A stretch of 64,000 nucleotides of DNA from Vitellaria paradoxa. Taxonomy: Eukaryota; Streptophyta; Magnoliopsida; Ericales; Sapotaceae. Position numbers and translations under genes: made by a program. The notes under the pieces are model-generated. The model was not told where the DNA came from, did no database searches, and worked only from the letters and a program-made list of their open reading frames with translations. Numbering within the stretch: position 1 is the first letter of the stretch; every line of letters begins with the position of its first letter. The DNA lies in assembly GCA_019916065.1 (NCBI GenBank), contig CM034236.1:13221167-13285166 (forward strand), written 5' to 3'. Positions 15,301 through 27,900 of the stretch are shown in pieces.

Positions 15301-16895
15301 TTAAATTTAGACTGACAGAATGAAATCAGTCCGAATTGGGGGCGTTCACCAAAAGAAAAAGGAAAATTATGAGGAAAGTACTATGGTATATTACCACTCA
15401 ACCCCAAACATTTTGGATGATTATAGAATGACCCCAACAGATTTAATAATTACAAAGTGGCCCCCCAAGGTGTAGAAAAATTACAATTTTACCCCTAAAG
15501 AATTGTGGAGAATAATAATGTTACCCTTAAAGTTATGGAAAATTATAGTTAATGTTAAAGAATTAGAAAGATGTTAGAAAAAATGTAAATTTTGATATTT
15601 TAAAGCATACGTTATTTTATGTTGATAATTATAGAAAACAATTACTGTATATGATTAAATTATGTGAGATATAATTGATGATTGAATTATAGGAGACATA
15701 ATTGATGATTGAATATAGTATGCTTTGTTAATATTGTGAATTATTGAAGAGAATTATTATGCATGATTGAGTATATCATGCACATGGGGCTGGGGTTGTA
15801 TCATTCGGTTCTATATTGTGATTATTAATTGGTCGAGAGTGCCACATTGTTATTATTGATATGCTAAGGCACAGTTATATATATGGACGGGATCAATGAT
15901 TTTTAGAAAAATGATAAAATAAGATTTTGAAGATACCGTATGATCCCCAGTATATATATATGACTAGAGTTTAATCATTTGGAGTTGGGACACTAATATT
16001 GAAATAAGATATTATGGGATTCTCTTCGGATTGCAGCCATACTCTACTTGAGATAAGTAGATACCTGATTAGCAATGTAACACGGTTCCTTAGAAAAAGG
16101 GTTAGGGAGTGTAACACGATTCCCCTGAGTTTTAACTGATTGGGGGTATAACACGATTCCTCAACCGCTATTTATATCGATTACCCTACTTAATATAAGC
16201 AGATATCTGATTACAGGTGTAATATGGTTCCTTAGCAAAAGGGCCAGGAGGTGTAACACGGTTCCCTTGAATCTTACACCAATGAGAGTGTAACACGGTT
16301 CCCCATTTGGTATACATGTATCTTGAGATATACGTTTGCCGTGAGCGTAAATGGTGCAGTTGGTAGCCTAGCATGCTTTGCTAAGCATCCTTGTCCTAGA
16401 ATAAGGTTGGGAGTCGATGGAGGTTAGAGAATATGCATTAGTATCGCATTCCATCATTACCTATTGTATGAGATTGCATAGATTTTTGTTATGTGTTGAT
16501 ATGCTAAGGTTGTTAATTATAATGAGGTTTAATGTTTGATTTATTGATAATGAGTTGGACTGTAAACATTGTATAATGAAATATGAACTACGGTGACCTG
16601 ATTCCTGAGACGGGATATGTAGGCAGCGTAGGTTAGAGGAGCTTGAGTCCAGTTTTAACTGTGGATGATAATAATTGTGTTTAGCTTTCTTAACTGAGAA
16701 TTAAATTATGTTATTGACAAATAGAAGTTGACGAAATAAAAAATTATTTTATATGAGAATGAGAAATAATTTTGAGTATTTTGATAATTTTAATTCAATA
16801 TAAATTAAATTTAAATTAAATTTTATTATTTATTTTTATTTTTATGTTCTCATGCCGTTCATTCTAGATAATTAAGTTAAGGGCGTTACAATTTT
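15300..16895. other. Possible LTR-retrotransposon derivative, no coding
   Basis: Non-coding, moderately AT-rich sequence ending near GGGCGTTACA (about 16880-16889), a terminus typical of some plant gypsy LTRs. No partner LTR, primer-binding site or polymerase domain is visible, so this is only a suggestion. It contains the GTAACACGG motif repeats listed separately. Confidence 0.3.
16045..16325. repeat. Tandem duplication of about 150 bp carrying six GTAACACGRTTCC-type motifs
   Basis: Two diverged units each begin with a GATAAGTAGATACCTGATTA / ATAAGCAGATATCTGATTA line. Each then carries three spaced copies of G-T-(G)TAACACGG/ATTCC, roughly 35 bp apart. In unit two the first motif is altered to GTAATATGGTTCC. 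The spacing is regular enough to suggest repeated binding sites or simple local amplification. Confidence 0.7.
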
Positions 16896-17154
16896 TTGTG
16901 CTTGCAGACAATCTGGAGGGCGAATTTCGTTGATGTGGCGAGCATGTGGGTATTTTTTAATCCCTGCATGACACGATCGAGAGGCCACTGAAATCGTTAG
17001 ACTACTTTATCTGACTATTTGAATGAAAATGTTTCATTCAAATGAACAGTTCTGAATTGGTTTTTATGAATTAAAATTTCTGACTATTGATTAAAGATAA
17101 TAATTAATATAAAAGTTTTAAATTCTTTTTTTTCTTTATTGAGAACGACATAGC

Positions 17155-17385
17155 TAGGCTGCATTTGGTTGCATAAAAAAAATGTAACTTTTAGAAAATT
17201 TTAATAATTGAAACTAATTTTGGTTTGATGGGTAAAAATTTAAAATTTTTAAAAATTTTTAGTAACTTTTAGTTATTCAGTAAATTAAAAAAAAATTTAA
17301 CAATATTTGGTGGTGTTGCCAAACGCCTAAAAAAAAAATTGCTGCCAAAATTCCTACTTTTTAGCAACCAAATGCGGTCATACCT
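17155..17385. mobile_element. MITE with GCATTTGGTTGC terminal inverted repeats
   Basis: The left end carries GGCTGCATTTGGTTGC and the right end GCAACCAAATGCGG, a perfect 12-bp inverted core (GCATTTGGTTGC). The interior is AT-rich and non-coding. Flanks share CATA but no clean 8-bp duplication was resolved, so a hAT-type assignment is tentative. Confidence 0.65.
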
Positions 17386-17464
17386 ATTTTGTAAACCTAA
17401 GGACAAATTTAACTTTAGTTTTATTTGAAAATTTGCTACAAGACTTAATTGTTTCTAGCAACAA

Positions 17465-17830
17465 TTAAAGGGTCCTATTTGAAGTAAGAAAAAATAAAAT
17501 AAATAGAGATAAAATATGGTTTGGAGTTGATTTTGGTGTCATTTTTTTTTTTTTGAAAAATCGCAAACTGTGGGAATGGTTTGCCAAATCCGTTCTCACG
17601 GATTCAAAAAAATTCATAAAAAATAGCGACAATGGTACTCGTTTGAAAGCTTCCGACACGAAAAATATGATTGTGTAAAAAATTTATACATTCGGTTAAC
17701 TTATTTTTAAATTTTTTATTTTTTTAGCGAAATATTAAAATTTTTTGAAATTCGTAATTACGAAAAAATTAGAAATAAAAGGTTTGTTGGAGATTTATAG
17801 AGTTTATTTGTGATGTCAAACAGGGCCAAG
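17465..17830 (+). mobile_element. MITE-like element, copy A of an inverted pair
   Basis: Highly similar, in reverse complement, to 19910-20250. Shared landmarks are GGATTCAAAAAAATTCA, ACTCGTTTGAAAGCTT, TTTATACATTCGGTTAACTT, TTAGCGAAATATT and GGAGATTTATAGAGTTT. Non-coding. It lies just downstream of the DUF761 gene's last exon. Confidence 0.75.
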
Positions 17831-18490
17831 GTCTTTTTAATATATATATGTATATATATATTTGTTTCTGCACTATCATAACTAGGTGTCCAGCTGGCAT
17901 AAAATTTTTAGGCGAAAAAATCTTCGAGAAGGATATTGCAATTAATTAATAAAAAGATTCAACATCCAAACTTTTAACTATTACAAAAAGAAAAAAAAAA
18001 GAAAAAAATTTACTTCCAGAGATTAAATTTTGAGTAAAAATTATAAAATTTAGGGTAAAACTCAGGGGCATGGTAAAATGTAGTGGTAAATCCACGTACG
18101 TGCTTAGAGGTCTGTGTTAATTCACAAAGATTCATAGCACCCATTCAAACTACTAATAAATATTAATCACTTGCCTTATTTATTAGAAATCCAATCCAGT
18201 CTACCACAAACACCGTGTATATGTAACAATTACAAATTAATTGTAGAATATTCCACACAGCCTAAACATCTTTACCAATCATCGCACCCACGACTGAACC
18301 ATACATACATACATAAATATATATATATATATATATATAACTTTCCAAGGCCAACAAAAAAAAAAATGCATGGAAAGGAAAAAAATGAAAAAAGAAAAAG
18401 AAAAAAAAATCACTCTGTATGTCATGAAATCCTCTTCGTTGTAATGTAAAATGTAGCTATATGTGTGTGTATATATATATATATATATAG

Positions 18491-20984
18491 CTAGGCACCC
18501 CGAGCCAACATGTCGTAGAAATCAAGGAGAGATTTCTCCCTCTGAAGCTTCATGTCTTCCCGGAACTTGGAGATGAATTCCTCAGCCCTCTCGTCGATGC
18601 CCTGCACCCGTGGCAGCGAGGAAACTGCTGCCTTCCATGCATCGGCAGTTGAAAAACTACTCGACCCTGCATCTGAGCTACTCTCCATTGGCAAGCCCTT
18701 CTCATCCGCTGTGCTTATTGTTTTGGCCTTACTTTCCCCTGCAGCGTCACTGCCTGTAGCTGAACGCGCATGTCCGGGAATTTAAAGTGTTAATATATAT
18801 ACATATACAGCATCGTATATATAGATTCCGTTTATAATGGTAAAAAATTTTTAAAAATAGTAAAAAATATTAAAAAATTATTCATTTTTTATTTTATTGC
18901 ATAAATTACGATTCTACAATTTATTTTACTTTATCTAATCCCTTTTATGGCCATTTAGATGTAAAGCGGGGTATACCCCAAAAGGATGTAAATATTTAAT
19001 TCCCTCCATAAATTTAAATTTACATACTTAATTACTAAAAAAAAAATTATTTTACTTTATTTTATTTTATCTCACTTTTTATCACTCCAAACACACATAT
19101 ATTATCATCATAGTTTTATAATAATTTTCCCCAAAAAAATATTAAATAATTTAAGAATCACAATCATATAAAAAATAAAATACTTTAATATAACAACATA
19201 TATTAGGTATTTATGAATTTTTTTAATGCATACTAATAAAAAAAATTGTGTGAAAATAATTAGATAACAATGATTTTCTAAAAGCAGACTCTTTCAATTA
19301 AGGTCAATGACACGCAAAAAAATTAATAATTATTTTTATAACACTACTCAAAAAGTAGAGTTAATCAAATTCAGATATCGATTGAACTTTTGAAAATATA
19401 CGGCATAATTCAATTGGTTCCAAGCTGATCAGGTCGCTTAAACCCAAAAATTTTGAGGAAATCTGGTCTAATGCATAAAATATATATTAAATTTAGTTAA
19501 AAAATTATAAGTGTAATAGGTGAGTCCAAACCTATAATCTTAATCCCGATCTCAGTCCAAATTTTCAATTGAGCCCTTTTTTTTTTTTTTTTTTTGGGAA
19601 CTCGGACAGAGCCTAAAATATTTGTTCGGGCCCTCTCACAATACAAGCAAGGTGAGCCAAGCCTATCAGGGTTTTATGGCTCCGTTTGGAAAGTTTACTA
19701 AGTTTTTTTTGGGTTTTTTTGAAGAAATCAATTTTACTCTCTTAAATTTAATTTTTTATTAAATTAAAATGTTAAATTAATAAAAAGTTAAAAAAATAAC
19801 TACTAATTAAAAAAAAAAGCTTTTCTTCTTCTAAAATAAATTAAAACTTTTTTCCCCAAACTAAGCCTAACCCATCATCAGCTCTTTACTAAAAAGGGTC
19901 GGTTTAGCATAAAAAAAAATTCAAAAAACTCTATAAATCTCCAATAACCCCTCTATTTCTAATTTTTTCACTATCACTAATTGCAAAATAATTCAATATT
20001 TCGCTAAAAAAACTGAAAATAAGTTAACCGAATGTATAAATTTTTTAAACAATCATATTCTTCATATTGAAAGCTTTCAAACGAGTACTATTGTCACTAT
20101 TTTTGTGAATTTTTTTGAATCCATGGGAACAGATTTGGAAAACCGTTTCCACGATTTGCTACTTTTCAAAAAAAAAGATGCGTCAAAATTAATCTCAAAT
20201 CACATTTTATCTTAATTTATCTTTTTTTTCTTACTCCAAACGGAACCAAAAATGAAACAATTTAAGTGCTATTTGATATACCTATTTTAAGCATGTTTTT
20301 CATTTTACATTTTTGAAAACAAGTAAAACAGCTGAAAACGTATTTGATTATTCACGTTTTTAAAACTTATTTTAGAAAACATAAAATGAGTTTACACATA
20401 AAATGTAAAACGACTAAAATTGGGTAAAAAAAATTTAAATTGAATCTTTTTAATTCAAAATAAGGAGGATCCTAAAATTTGATTAATATTTTCTATTTTT
20501 CATATTTTAAAAATTTTAAAATATAAAACACATAAAATAAAAAATACAAATACAAATTAAATAGTACCTTAATTATTTTTTTAAGCCTTACTTGTTGAGC
20601 AGAAAATAAAAATACAAACCAAACGCGAACTTAATTGTTGCTTTAAGCCTTACTTGTTGAACCCATTTGCAATGAAGCAGGACCTGCAAAGAGCTCATCC
20701 ACATATACGGCCGAAACGTTCATCTGCCGAAGTTGGTGGTCGCTGCAGTGGTGGCGGTGGCGGCTGCTGCGATGACCACCTAGAGAATGGTGCCGAGTGG
20801 GAGGACGTGGCTTCCGCAGAACAAGAACACGGATTGAGTTTAAAGAATGTTTGAGGTGGTGAGTTGTTTTCTTTAGAAGTTTGGAGATCTTGAGCTTCTG
20901 CAGTTTTGATTTGAGCTTGTTTGCGAAGCTCTTCCACGCCTTCGTAGCGGGTTGGAGCTTCTTTGCTAAGTTAGAGCTTGACAT
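18491..20984 (-). CDS. DUF761 (cotton-fibre-expressed type) protein, two exons, about 199 aa
   Basis: Function is not established for this family; some members affect growth when overexpressed. Exon 1 is 20984-20654, starting MSSSNLAKKLQPATKAWKSF, with a basic N-terminus and the family motif AVYVDELFAGP. Exon 2 is 18759-18491, ending with the DUF761 signature IDERAEEFISKFREDMKLQR and DFYDMLARGA. Neither exon is a complete family protein alone. A strong donor (ACAA|GTAAGG) and an acceptor (GTTCAG|CT, or six bases on CTACAG|GC) join them in frame, giving 199 or 197 aa. The intron of about 1.9 kb holds at least two MITEs (19910-20250 and about 20269-20573). Without splicing, exon 1 stops eight nt after the donor (AAG-GCT-TAA). 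The weak polypyrimidine tract is the main doubt; the alternative is two separated fragments of a broken gene. Confidence 0.75.
19910..20250 (-). mobile_element. MITE-like element, copy B of the inverted pair, in the DUF761 intron
   Basis: Reverse-complement partner of 17465-17830. Its plus-strand right end, TTCTTACTCCAAACGGAACC, and the partner's plus-strand left end, GGTCCTATTTGAAGTAAG, are terminal inverted sequences of the same family. Non-coding. Confidence 0.75.
20269..20573. mobile_element. MITE-like element beside the DUF761 splice donor
   Basis: The left end reads AAGTGCTATTTGATATACC and the right end AAATTAAATAGTACCTT, imperfect inverted repeats. Both are bordered by TTAA, a possible 4-bp target duplication. 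The interior is AT-rich and non-coding. It lies in the first 400 bp of the intron. Confidence 0.5.
20581..20660 (-). repeat. Duplicated splice-donor segment of the DUF761 gene
   Basis: The plus-strand sequence TTTAAGCCTTACTTGTTGA occurs at about 20581-20599 and again at 20642-20660. On the minus strand each copy reads TCAACAAGTAAGGC, so the exon-intron junction is present twice, about 61 bp apart. Use of the distal copy would read through the in-frame TAA that follows the first. Confidence 0.75.
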
Positions 20985-21184
20985 CAACTGTGTGTATATA
21001 TCTGTATGATTAATGTGTGAAGACTGAGAGAGAGAGGCTTTGTTTTGAATGAGGAAGAGCGTCGGGGTGGAATCCTTCTGCTTTCTGCAGGAGTAGTTTA
21101 GCAAATGGTGATTTGGACGGTTCTTATTTAGCCATGCTTGGAGTATATGCTTCATAAATTCTTTCCCTTGCCCCAAACGGACGG

Positions 21185-24100
21185 TGCAAAGCGGCCATAT
21201 TTTTCAATGCAAATTACAGCAATGCCATTTTCCACGTTCATTCTCCCCTATTTTCTCAATCTTATGGGGTTGTTTGGAGTAAGAAAAAATGAGATAAATT
21301 AAGATAAATTGTAGTTTGGAGAGAGTTCGTAATACGTGCAGTGAAAGAAAAAATTGATGTGATATAAAGTTAACAGAGATTTATAGAATTTTTTGGAGTT
21401 TTTCAACAAACTAAACAACTCCATATGTATAACCAGACGTAAGCGTACATGCCACGTGTGGTGATTTATTTTTTAAAATAAATATATATATTTTTTAATT
21501 TTATATAAATGATCAAATAAATTTTAAATAAAAATTTTATAAAAATGCTTTAAAATAGTAAATAACTTGTTTTAAATGATATTTAAATAAATAATTTATA
21601 ATAATCATATCAACATAGATTATGATGGTGACACAAATTTATAATTAATTAATAAAATAATAATAGGAAACCTAAGATTGGGTTCGTATTCTTTTATGTT
21701 TAACCAACCTCAAATCAGTCGAGATGGTGAATTGGTGATTAAGCATGAAAATTTAAAAAATAATAATAATAATAAAATATGAAAGGAGGATAGCGTCCCG
21801 GGAGGGAATTGCGACCGGTTTTATCTCTGTTATTTATTTTAATTTAAAAATGATTTTTAGAGAGTGGCATGACAGTGATTATGGGCACAATTCAGGGGTG
21901 TTTCTTGGCTGTCAATCAATTCTAACTTTCGGCAGCCATGGAGTCTGGACTTGTGGCAATCTTGGGTCCGAAGTCAGTTTATATGAGCCGTTAAGTTCCG
22001 CTTTACATTTGGTTATTGGATTTCCCAAGTAGAAAGCTCCCAGAGGCGCTCCACTGTGGCCCACACTACAATTAATGACCATTTCTACGAAAATGCACAC
22101 CTTTTCTTTTTCTTTTTCTTTTTCTTTTTTTTTTTTTTTCCTTCAAAGCTAAGGTAAACGTTGGCGAATATGAATTTGCAAGATTCTTTCCTTTTTATTA
22201 ATTCATGCATCTGGGCTCCCATACAGGGTGTAAATGTACGTAACTCGGCTCGCGCTCAATGGGAGGAGTTCTACAAATTAGGGTTTGGATTCCTCCATTA
22301 TGCATGAAGTTCGGATCCGAATTGACTGATTTACCCTACAAGGCTTGAATTATGTAAGGGGCATTTGGAAGGTCAAAATTTAATAAAAATAAGAAAATTG
22401 GGGTTTGAATGTCTCACCTCAGTTGTTTTTTAACGTTTGAAGGTAGATTCTAGTTTTCTAACGAAACTTATTCGAACGTAGTTGGATAATTTATTTAAAT
22501 AGATTTCATATGCTGCTTCAGACTTTTGAGCTGAAAAGATTCATTCAAACGTAGTAAAATGATATGAGTCATTCAAATAGTTTTGATCAACAAATTTGTC
22601 ATAAAATTGAAAGAAATTGACAGAAATTGATAAAAGTTGATAGAAACTTATAAAGTTTTAAGAAAATTATAACTTTTTGTAAAATTTGAGCTCCCAAACG
22701 GGCTTTAATGTACCAAGGCTTAACTCTAGCTCACTAAATTTGGGTTTCACTTACTTTTTTTCTTTTTCAAAATTTTTTCAATTCCTAAAACTGAAAATTT
22801 TTAAAGCAAACTCTAAATTATGTGAATAAATTATATCACACTTTATATAATTTATGAATAAAGAAACAACTTTTATGTTGTTAAGCCTTTTACGTTCAGG
22901 GACGGTCCTATAATATGATAATATGATCTTTAAATTTTGAAAAAAAAATCTGTATATATAATATAGAGTATTTATGACATTATTATAATAATTGATAAAT
23001 GTCACACTAGAAAGTTTATAAAAATCACGGTTTTAAAAAAAAACGTGATAAAGATTTATAAGTTAAACTTTTATCTCAGTCTAATTATAAAATTAGGATA
23101 AAAAATTACTTTTAATGTGTTCTATCTTAGTTTTGTTAAAATCTTGATTGCATTTCATATATCTCGTGCACTTAAAAAAAAAAGGAGAGATAAAAAATCA
23201 TTGGAAATCATTTTTAGAAAAAATCAAGACAAAAGAGTGAGGAAAATCAACTTTGCTCATCACTTTATATGATTTAAATTAGATTTCAGAAATTTTATTG
23301 TAACATTTATTTATTAATTTTAATTAATTTAATATGCTATAAAAACTGCAATCATAGTTCAATTAACAAAAATGTTTGTAGGTTAATGCTAAAACTAAAT
23401 TTACTGAATCAAAATTAAATAACGTTAAATATATAATCATTTCTTTCTAGTGAAGATGTGGAAGTAATTTTCATAGTTTATATAACTTATATTTAATATT
23501 TAATAATTGTTTGGTGTATCTTTAATATTAATTATATTAAAAGTGATATTATTTTATATTTTGTTGGATATTGGAAGTTATACAAATTTAGAAATAAATA
23601 ATAAAAATTTTTATTTTTTTGTATTTTTAGAACTAATCTTTGAATATAATCATTGAAAACATTTTTTGTGTTACAAATCAATTCTTAAAATATTTTTCAA
23701 AATTTTTGTTTCGAACGATAATTTTCTAAAACTAAAAACTAAACACGGCCTAATTACTTTTAAAAATATAATACAAAATAAAGAAAAACATATTATAAAT
23801 AGTGAGTCATGATTAAATATGTGCTATACACATGATTAAAAAAAAAGAAAAAATTTAAGGTCATTTTTAATTAAATATAATAGATATTTATAAATTATTT
23901 ATTAAATATTCTTATGGTTCTATATTTTGGTAATGATTTGAAAAAATTTAAAATAATTAAAAAAAGTAAAATTTTATCATTTTTCTGACTAATTAATCAG
24001 GAAAAATGTTACTTTTAACTACTAATTGGTTAACAAAAGTGATAATAAATTATTATAAAAAATTTAAAATAATTAAATAAAAATAATATAATTTTATTAC

Positions 24101-24843
24101 TTTTAGCAACCAAAGTGATAAAAATTTATATACATTAATATGTAAAAGATATATACAAATGATAATTTGGACTAACGATCAATCACCCTAACTTTTATAG
24201 GATGAGTTTGATTCTTAGCGGTGATAAAAAAATTTGAAGTATATAAGGTACCACATGATAACAAGCCACCATGATGGCTTAGTGTGAACAAATTACTTTT
24301 TTATCAAATATGGTCGTCCAACCTTTTTTCTTTGCGTTATTAATAAGGTATGAAACTTGATTCTTGAGTTTGGTCATTAATAAAATATTAAACTTAATTC
24401 TTCAATTAAGTCATTAATAATCTAATATAGTTAATCGTATAATTTTTAAAGGAGTGTGTGAATAAACATCATATATTTAATTTTTTAAACTCGTGTCTGT
24501 TAATATATTATATGCTAAAAATACTCAAATAAACTCTCCTATGTTAAAAATACTCAAATAATCATAATTTTTAGGTTGCATTTTTAAAATGAGAAAAAAA
24601 AGTATTGAAATATTTATAAAAATTAACTCCCCTATGCTAAATTCCTGATTGGATTACTGTTTTTGATCCATCATGGTTGGATAAACACCGAACTAAAGGC
24701 AAGGCCTCCAAAATCTTCTCCCAGTTGTCTATTTCAAATATTTTTAAACCCCGCAAGTTGTCGCCATGTGTGCACAGGCTCAACCCCTTAGATTTCCAAC
24801 TTGTAAAGATTGCAGCTCTCTTGCCTCTATTTTGCAAAGCAAA

Positions 24844-24848
<5 letters not shown>
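21185..24848. other. AT-rich intergenic region, no gene seen
   Basis: A MITE end related to the 17465/19910 family lies at about 21268-21415 (TTGTTTGGAGTAAG...). A TTTGGAAGGTC...CCAAACGGGC block lies at about 22365-22705. The rest is low-complexity AT sequence. Short open frames at 21850-22032 and 24637-24837 have no recognisable domain; the latter (…GLKIFEIDNWEKILEALPLVRCL…) faintly resembles LRR-type text but is not supported. Confidence 0.45.

Positions 24849-24916
<68 letters not shown>
24849..24916. repeat. (TC)34 microsatellite
   Basis: An uninterrupted run of 34 TC units. It is expected to be polymorphic in length. No gene overlaps it. Confidence 0.98.
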
Positions 24917-24919
<3 letters not shown>

Positions 24920-24929
24920 CTTTAGAGCT

Positions 24930-27900
24930 AATTATCAGTCCCAAGGAGACTCTTTACATCTAAATTATATGTTAGCTTTTTGTATTTACAAATTGATTAT
25001 ATTTTATAATAATTTGACCAAGATTGCTTTAGTCTTAACCTTATTTTGCCAAGAGTTAAAACTTTTCGAGCTTTCTTAATTCGTGTTCACCGTCCCTTTT
25101 TTTAATGTCTGGTGACTTTTTCTTCTTCGAGGGAAAGTGGATGCAAAGAAAGGGAAAAATATATACAACGTTTTCTTCAAAGTCCATGGATTTTTAAATT
25201 TCTTTTCCCTAAGAATTATGATTATAAACTTGATTCCTAAACCGGAACAAATGGAGATGAAGTATTGAAGAAAGCATGACTTTTAGAAAAGGTTAAATAT
25301 TTAATAAAGTACAAAATATATATATATATATATATAATCAGCTAAAGATATATAATTCTGCTTAACCTTCTGACATTCAAAATTATTTACCAAAATTTTG
25401 TATTGAGTAGTTATTAAAATAATTTTTTCTCTATTACTAATATAGTTAATCCTAAATAAATTTTTATCAGTTTTAATTTTGAAAAACATTCGGTAAAAGT
25501 AATGAACTAGGATTGGCATTATCTACAATATTTATAAGTGATGCATGTGACTAGAAAAGTTTATATTTTAGGTAATACTAATTAAATTCCTTGGAAGGTT
25601 GGACATTTTAAAATGGGTGTCATGTATCCAACATGTATTAAAAACACATACTCCTCAGACAATGTGTCCTATTATTTTATTTTTTTTATTTAAATATTTG
25701 ATTAAGACAAATGTAAACTTGAGTAATTAAAAGAGTACTAATGATAACACTATTCCACAAAAACCATCGCCCACTTCACTTTTTTGCTTTTTCTTTTTTT
25801 ATTTGTTTTGTTTGTTTTGATGTTATTCAAATGACAAAATTATGCTTAATTTATTGATTTTATAAATTAGTTTTACTTATTATTAAATTTCTATAATGAA
25901 AACATTTTTTATTTTATCAATACAATTTAAAATTTTAATTTATAATAATAAATGATTATTTTTCTAAATAAATTTTAATTATTTCAACTTGTAAAAATAT
26001 TTTTAATTTTGAATCTAGAAAGATAATTTATACACCATAAGTGAAATTTTTTAAAAATTATATACATCTGTCTTTAAACACCCTATAAAATTTTGTTATT
26101 CAGCCCTCTTCTGATAATCAAATCCCATTATCCACTTGCACTTATTATTTTTTCAATGCAGACCAATTTACTTTCAAAATTATAAAATTTTTAAAATAAT
26201 TTTATTTTTTAAAAATTATTTGAAAATATTTATTGTATTACCATAATTATTCTTAATAATTTTATTATAAAAATATTCTCATTACCTCCTAAGAAAGCAT
26301 GTAATTTTTATCCTTACTGGTTAAAAATATTGAATTCATTCTTAAGTGGGTGAGAATACCATCTCTACAAGAGCGATGCCAAACCTTGCTCAGGGGGCAT
26401 GTGCCCACCCTCAAAAGAAAATTATACTATTATTTTTTTCTCTGTTGATATTGCTTTTCGTGCTCAATTTTGCCCACAAGAAAAAATTTTAACCCAATAT
26501 CAATTGTGCCCACCCAAGAAAAAAATATAGCGTAATTCAATTGTATCCACCCAATTTACATTAATGTAATTATACTTAGTCTACTCTGTACAACCAAAAA
26601 AAAATCTAATTTTATTTTGATATTTTTCTCTCTCTTCTTCTCTTTTACAACGACAGTCAAATTCCTAACTCCATCAATTATTTACATGTCTTATAATTAC
26701 TATCCACCCACACATAATTTCTTGACTTCGCCCCTTGCCTCTCTATATGTAATTTATGACATATGAGTTGTATTCATATGATAAAAATTAAGAATAATAT
26801 GATAATTTGTATTTTTAATTTTTTTGACAACTGAGTAGGTAATTGTTAACTAAAATTTTTAAATATTTTATTTATGCCATATGAGTTACTTTATTGCGAT
26901 CAAATTTAAGAATATTTTGATAAGTTAACATAACTAATTCTTTTTTTAGTAAAAAGTTTTTTTTATTATACAAATTTAAACTATATTGATAAATTAAAAA
27001 AATAGTTTTTATTATAAAAATGTAAATTATATTAGTAGATTATTTTTGATAATAAGTGGAACTAATCTATAAAACCAATGAATTAATGATAATTTTGTCA
27101 TTTAAATAACATCAAAACAAACAAAACAAATAGAAAAAGAAAAAAAAATAGCGGAGTGAGGGAAGCTTTTTGCAGAATGGGATATCATTACCTGAATTTT
27201 TTTTTTTGAAAAAAACTCAGTTAAAGATATATATACTTTTTAAAAGTTGTTAAAAGTTTTTGAAAATTTCTATAATTGTTTTATTAAACAATCAAAATTT
27301 ACTAAAAATTTTTAAGAATTGTTGAAAATTTTAATTTTTTTTACTAAATACATAAAAAATTATAACTAACAATTTTTACCAAAAATTCTTAAATGTTTGC
27401 TTCCAAACTGGCCTATAGTTCAATTGAAAAAAAAAAAAAAAAAAACATTGATAACGTAATAAACATGCTATTATATGGTTTCCTAATAGTCCGATGAGTA
27501 TTACTAGCACGAGCAGAGTTGGCTCCGATACCTATAATACGTAGAAGCTTAATTCAAATTAAGGGTGCGCTTGGTGCACAAAAATTTAGTGAAAATTTTT
27601 AAAAATTTAAAAATCTCTATTATATTTTTATATATTCTTACCTTCTCAAAGTTTAACAAAAGTTAAAATAACTTTCCAAAAAAAGAAGTCGATAACTAGA
27701 ATTCAGTTAATCAAATAGTAAAAATTTGTTCGCCATTCTTACCATGGACTCCCGGACTATCGAATGACAATCACTTTGACTATTTTTTTGGAGTAGTAGA
27801 AACCGTTCCGACGAATTCGCACAGCCAACTACTGTTTAAACGGATTGTAGAAACCGTTTCAACGGATTGCAGTACAAAGAAATCATTATTGATACAAAAT

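Noticed and set aside
24637..24837. Minus-strand frame resembling leucine-rich repeat text
   Set aside because: Only a vague spacing of Leu residues; no recognisable LRR consensus and no neighbouring NLR sequence.
24677..25079. Ser-Leu repeat proteins
   Set aside because: Translation of the (TC)n microsatellite.
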